A DNA stretch of 5,238 nucleotides from Lachnospiraceae bacterium UBA3785. Its GTDB lineage: Bacteria; Bacillota; Clostridia; Lachnospirales; Lachnospiraceae. The stretch's first letter is position 1, and each line of letters starts with the position of its first letter. The position numbers and the translations under genes are program-made. Of the stretch, positions 4,499-5,238 are shown piece by piece. The notes beneath the pieces were generated by a model. That model had not been told where the DNA came from, did no database searches, and was given only the letters and a program-made list of their open reading frames with translations. The stretch spans positions 1 through 5,238 of the forward strand of contig DFFD01000255.1 in NCBI GenBank assembly GCA_002369495.1, in the 5' to 3' direction.

Positions 4499-5238
4499 TT
4501 ACTCATCCCCCTTTACATTCTTAGCCACGAGGAGAATTTCCTCACTGTCAGCGCTGCCCACGACAGCGTTCTTGCCGATCTTGACATTGTTGGCGACCAG
4601 CGCGCGGGTAACGACGGCGCCTTCGGCGACCTTGGCGCCCGGCATCAGGACGGAGTCAATGACCTTCGCGCCGGCTTCGACGACCGTGTCGGTGAAGAGG
4701 ACGGAGCGCCTGACCTCGCCGTCAATCTCACTGCCCTGTGTCAGGTAAGCGACCTCAACGGAAGCTTCCGGTCCGATGTAGGCCGGCAGCGCGGAGGCGT
4801 CTTCGGTGTAGATCTTCCAGGTCGTGTCGTCAAGGTTCAGCTCGTTTGCGTCGCTTAAGAGATCCATGTTGGCTTCCCAGAGCGAATCGATGGTTCCTAC
4901 ATCCTTCCAGTAGCCTTTGAACTTCCAGGCGACAAGCTTTCTTCCCTCGTTCAGGAACGCCGGGATGATGTCATTGCCGAAGTCATGGCTGGAGTTCGGG
5001 TCCTTCATGTCGGCGATGAGCTTCTTGCGGAGAACCTTCCATGTGAAAATGTAAATACCCATGGACGCCAGGTTGCTCTTCGGCTCCTTCGGCTTCTCCT
5101 GGAACTCGACGATGTTGAGATCCTCGTCGGTGTTCATGATACCGAAACGCGGAGCTTCCTTCCACGGGACCTCGCGGACCGCGATCGTCGCGTCTGCACC
5201 CTTCTCCTTGTGGTAGGCGAGCATCTTGTCATAGTTCA
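4499..5238 (-). CDS. glgC: Glucose-1-phosphate adenylyltransferase catalytic subunit GlgC (5' end beyond window)
   Basis: Catalyses ATP + glucose-1-phosphate to ADP-glucose + pyrophosphate, the committed step of glycogen synthesis. The last 245 residues are present. The family is about 380-400 residues, so roughly the first 130-150, with the nucleotide loop and catalytic aspartate, lie outside. In the visible part, counted from its first residue, [11 protein letters not shown] (15-25), FGIMN (31-35), [14 protein letters not shown] (42-55, where K48 of EKP is the expected glucose-1-phosphate-binding lysine), ASMGIYIF (57-64), DFGNDIIP (85-92) and [18 protein letters not shown] (109-126) are all GlgC signatures. 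A left-handed beta-helix with hexapeptide turns follows from about 150 to 225. The stop TAA lies one base before the chosen glgD start, so the two are co-transcribed and probably translationally coupled. The frame is open to the window edge, and the ATG at 5224 is internal. Confidence 0.96.
   Translation of the reverse strand, partial: NYDKMLAYHKEKGADATIAVREVPWKEAPRFGIMNTDEDLNIVEFQEKPKEPKSNLASMGIYIFTWKVLRKKLIADMKDPNSSHDFGNDIIPAFLNEGRKLVAWKFKGYWKDVGTIDSLWEANMDLLSDANELNLDDTTWKIYTEDASALPAYIGPEASVEVAYLTQGSEIDGEVRRSVLFTDTVVEAGAKVIDSVLMPGAKVAEGAVVTRALVANNVKIGKNAVVGSADSEEILLVAKNVKGDE
4507..4511 (-). promoter_or_regulatory. Ribosome binding site inside the glgC end that decides the glgD start
   Basis: GGGGG preceded by AAA on the minus strand lies inside the last codons of glgC. 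It is nine bases from the ATG at 4497 but directly touches the ATG at 4506. Normal spacing favours the 4497 start, although ribosomes terminating on glgC could restart at either. Confidence 0.55.

Noticed and set aside
3481..4524. 347-residue plus-strand open frame opposite glgD
   Set aside because: It is the antisense shadow of glgD, with an acidic and Val/Leu-rich low-information composition and no start signals.

Overview
The window reads as a stretch of a fairly GC-rich chromosome from an anaerobic Firmicute of class Clostridia, most likely Lachnospiraceae or Oscillospiraceae. This rests on three things: a paired glgC-glgD arrangement, a Gram-positive-type ROK glucokinase with the CxCGxxGCxE zinc motif, and an AAA-ATPase-like gene of a kind common in those genomes. 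The assignment is inference; there is no rRNA or other marker here. All six genes lie on the minus strand, so transcription runs from high to low coordinates.

In transcription order: (1) glgC, cut by the right window edge (4499-5238), and glgD (3376-4497), separated by one base and so translationally linked, encode the two subunits of ADP-glucose pyrophosphorylase, the committed step of glycogen synthesis. A strong terminator follows at 3322-3354. (2) A 62-residue protein with two membrane segments (3120-3308) begins directly after that terminator; I do not recognise it. (3) A cysteine-synthase-family PLP enzyme (2066-2998) has its own sigma-A-type promoter at 3054-3082 and ends in a nested inverted repeat that contains a bidirectional terminator (1984-2050). 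(4) A ROK-family glucokinase (928-1890) has its own promoter at 1936-1963 and a hairpin after its stop (888-911). (5) A gene-free stretch, 615-927, holds that hairpin, a candidate promoter (812-840) and a compact palindromic repeat-like element (631-800). (6) The first 204 codons of an AAA-ATPase-like protein (1-614) run off the left edge.

Glucokinase makes glucose-6-phosphate, which after isomerisation to glucose-1-phosphate is the GlgC/GlgD substrate, so both loci concern glucose storage. They are nevertheless separate transcription units with the cysteine synthase unit between them. The housekeeping genes look ordinary. The less explained material is in and between the transcription units: the 170-base palindromic element that appears to form the mRNA leader of the AAA gene, the different codon use of that gene, the nested terminator/repeat at 1984-2060, a 25-base tandem duplication across the stop codon of the small membrane protein, and the terminator that abuts that protein's ribosome binding site. 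I found no CRISPR array, tRNA, rRNA, transposase or phage gene.
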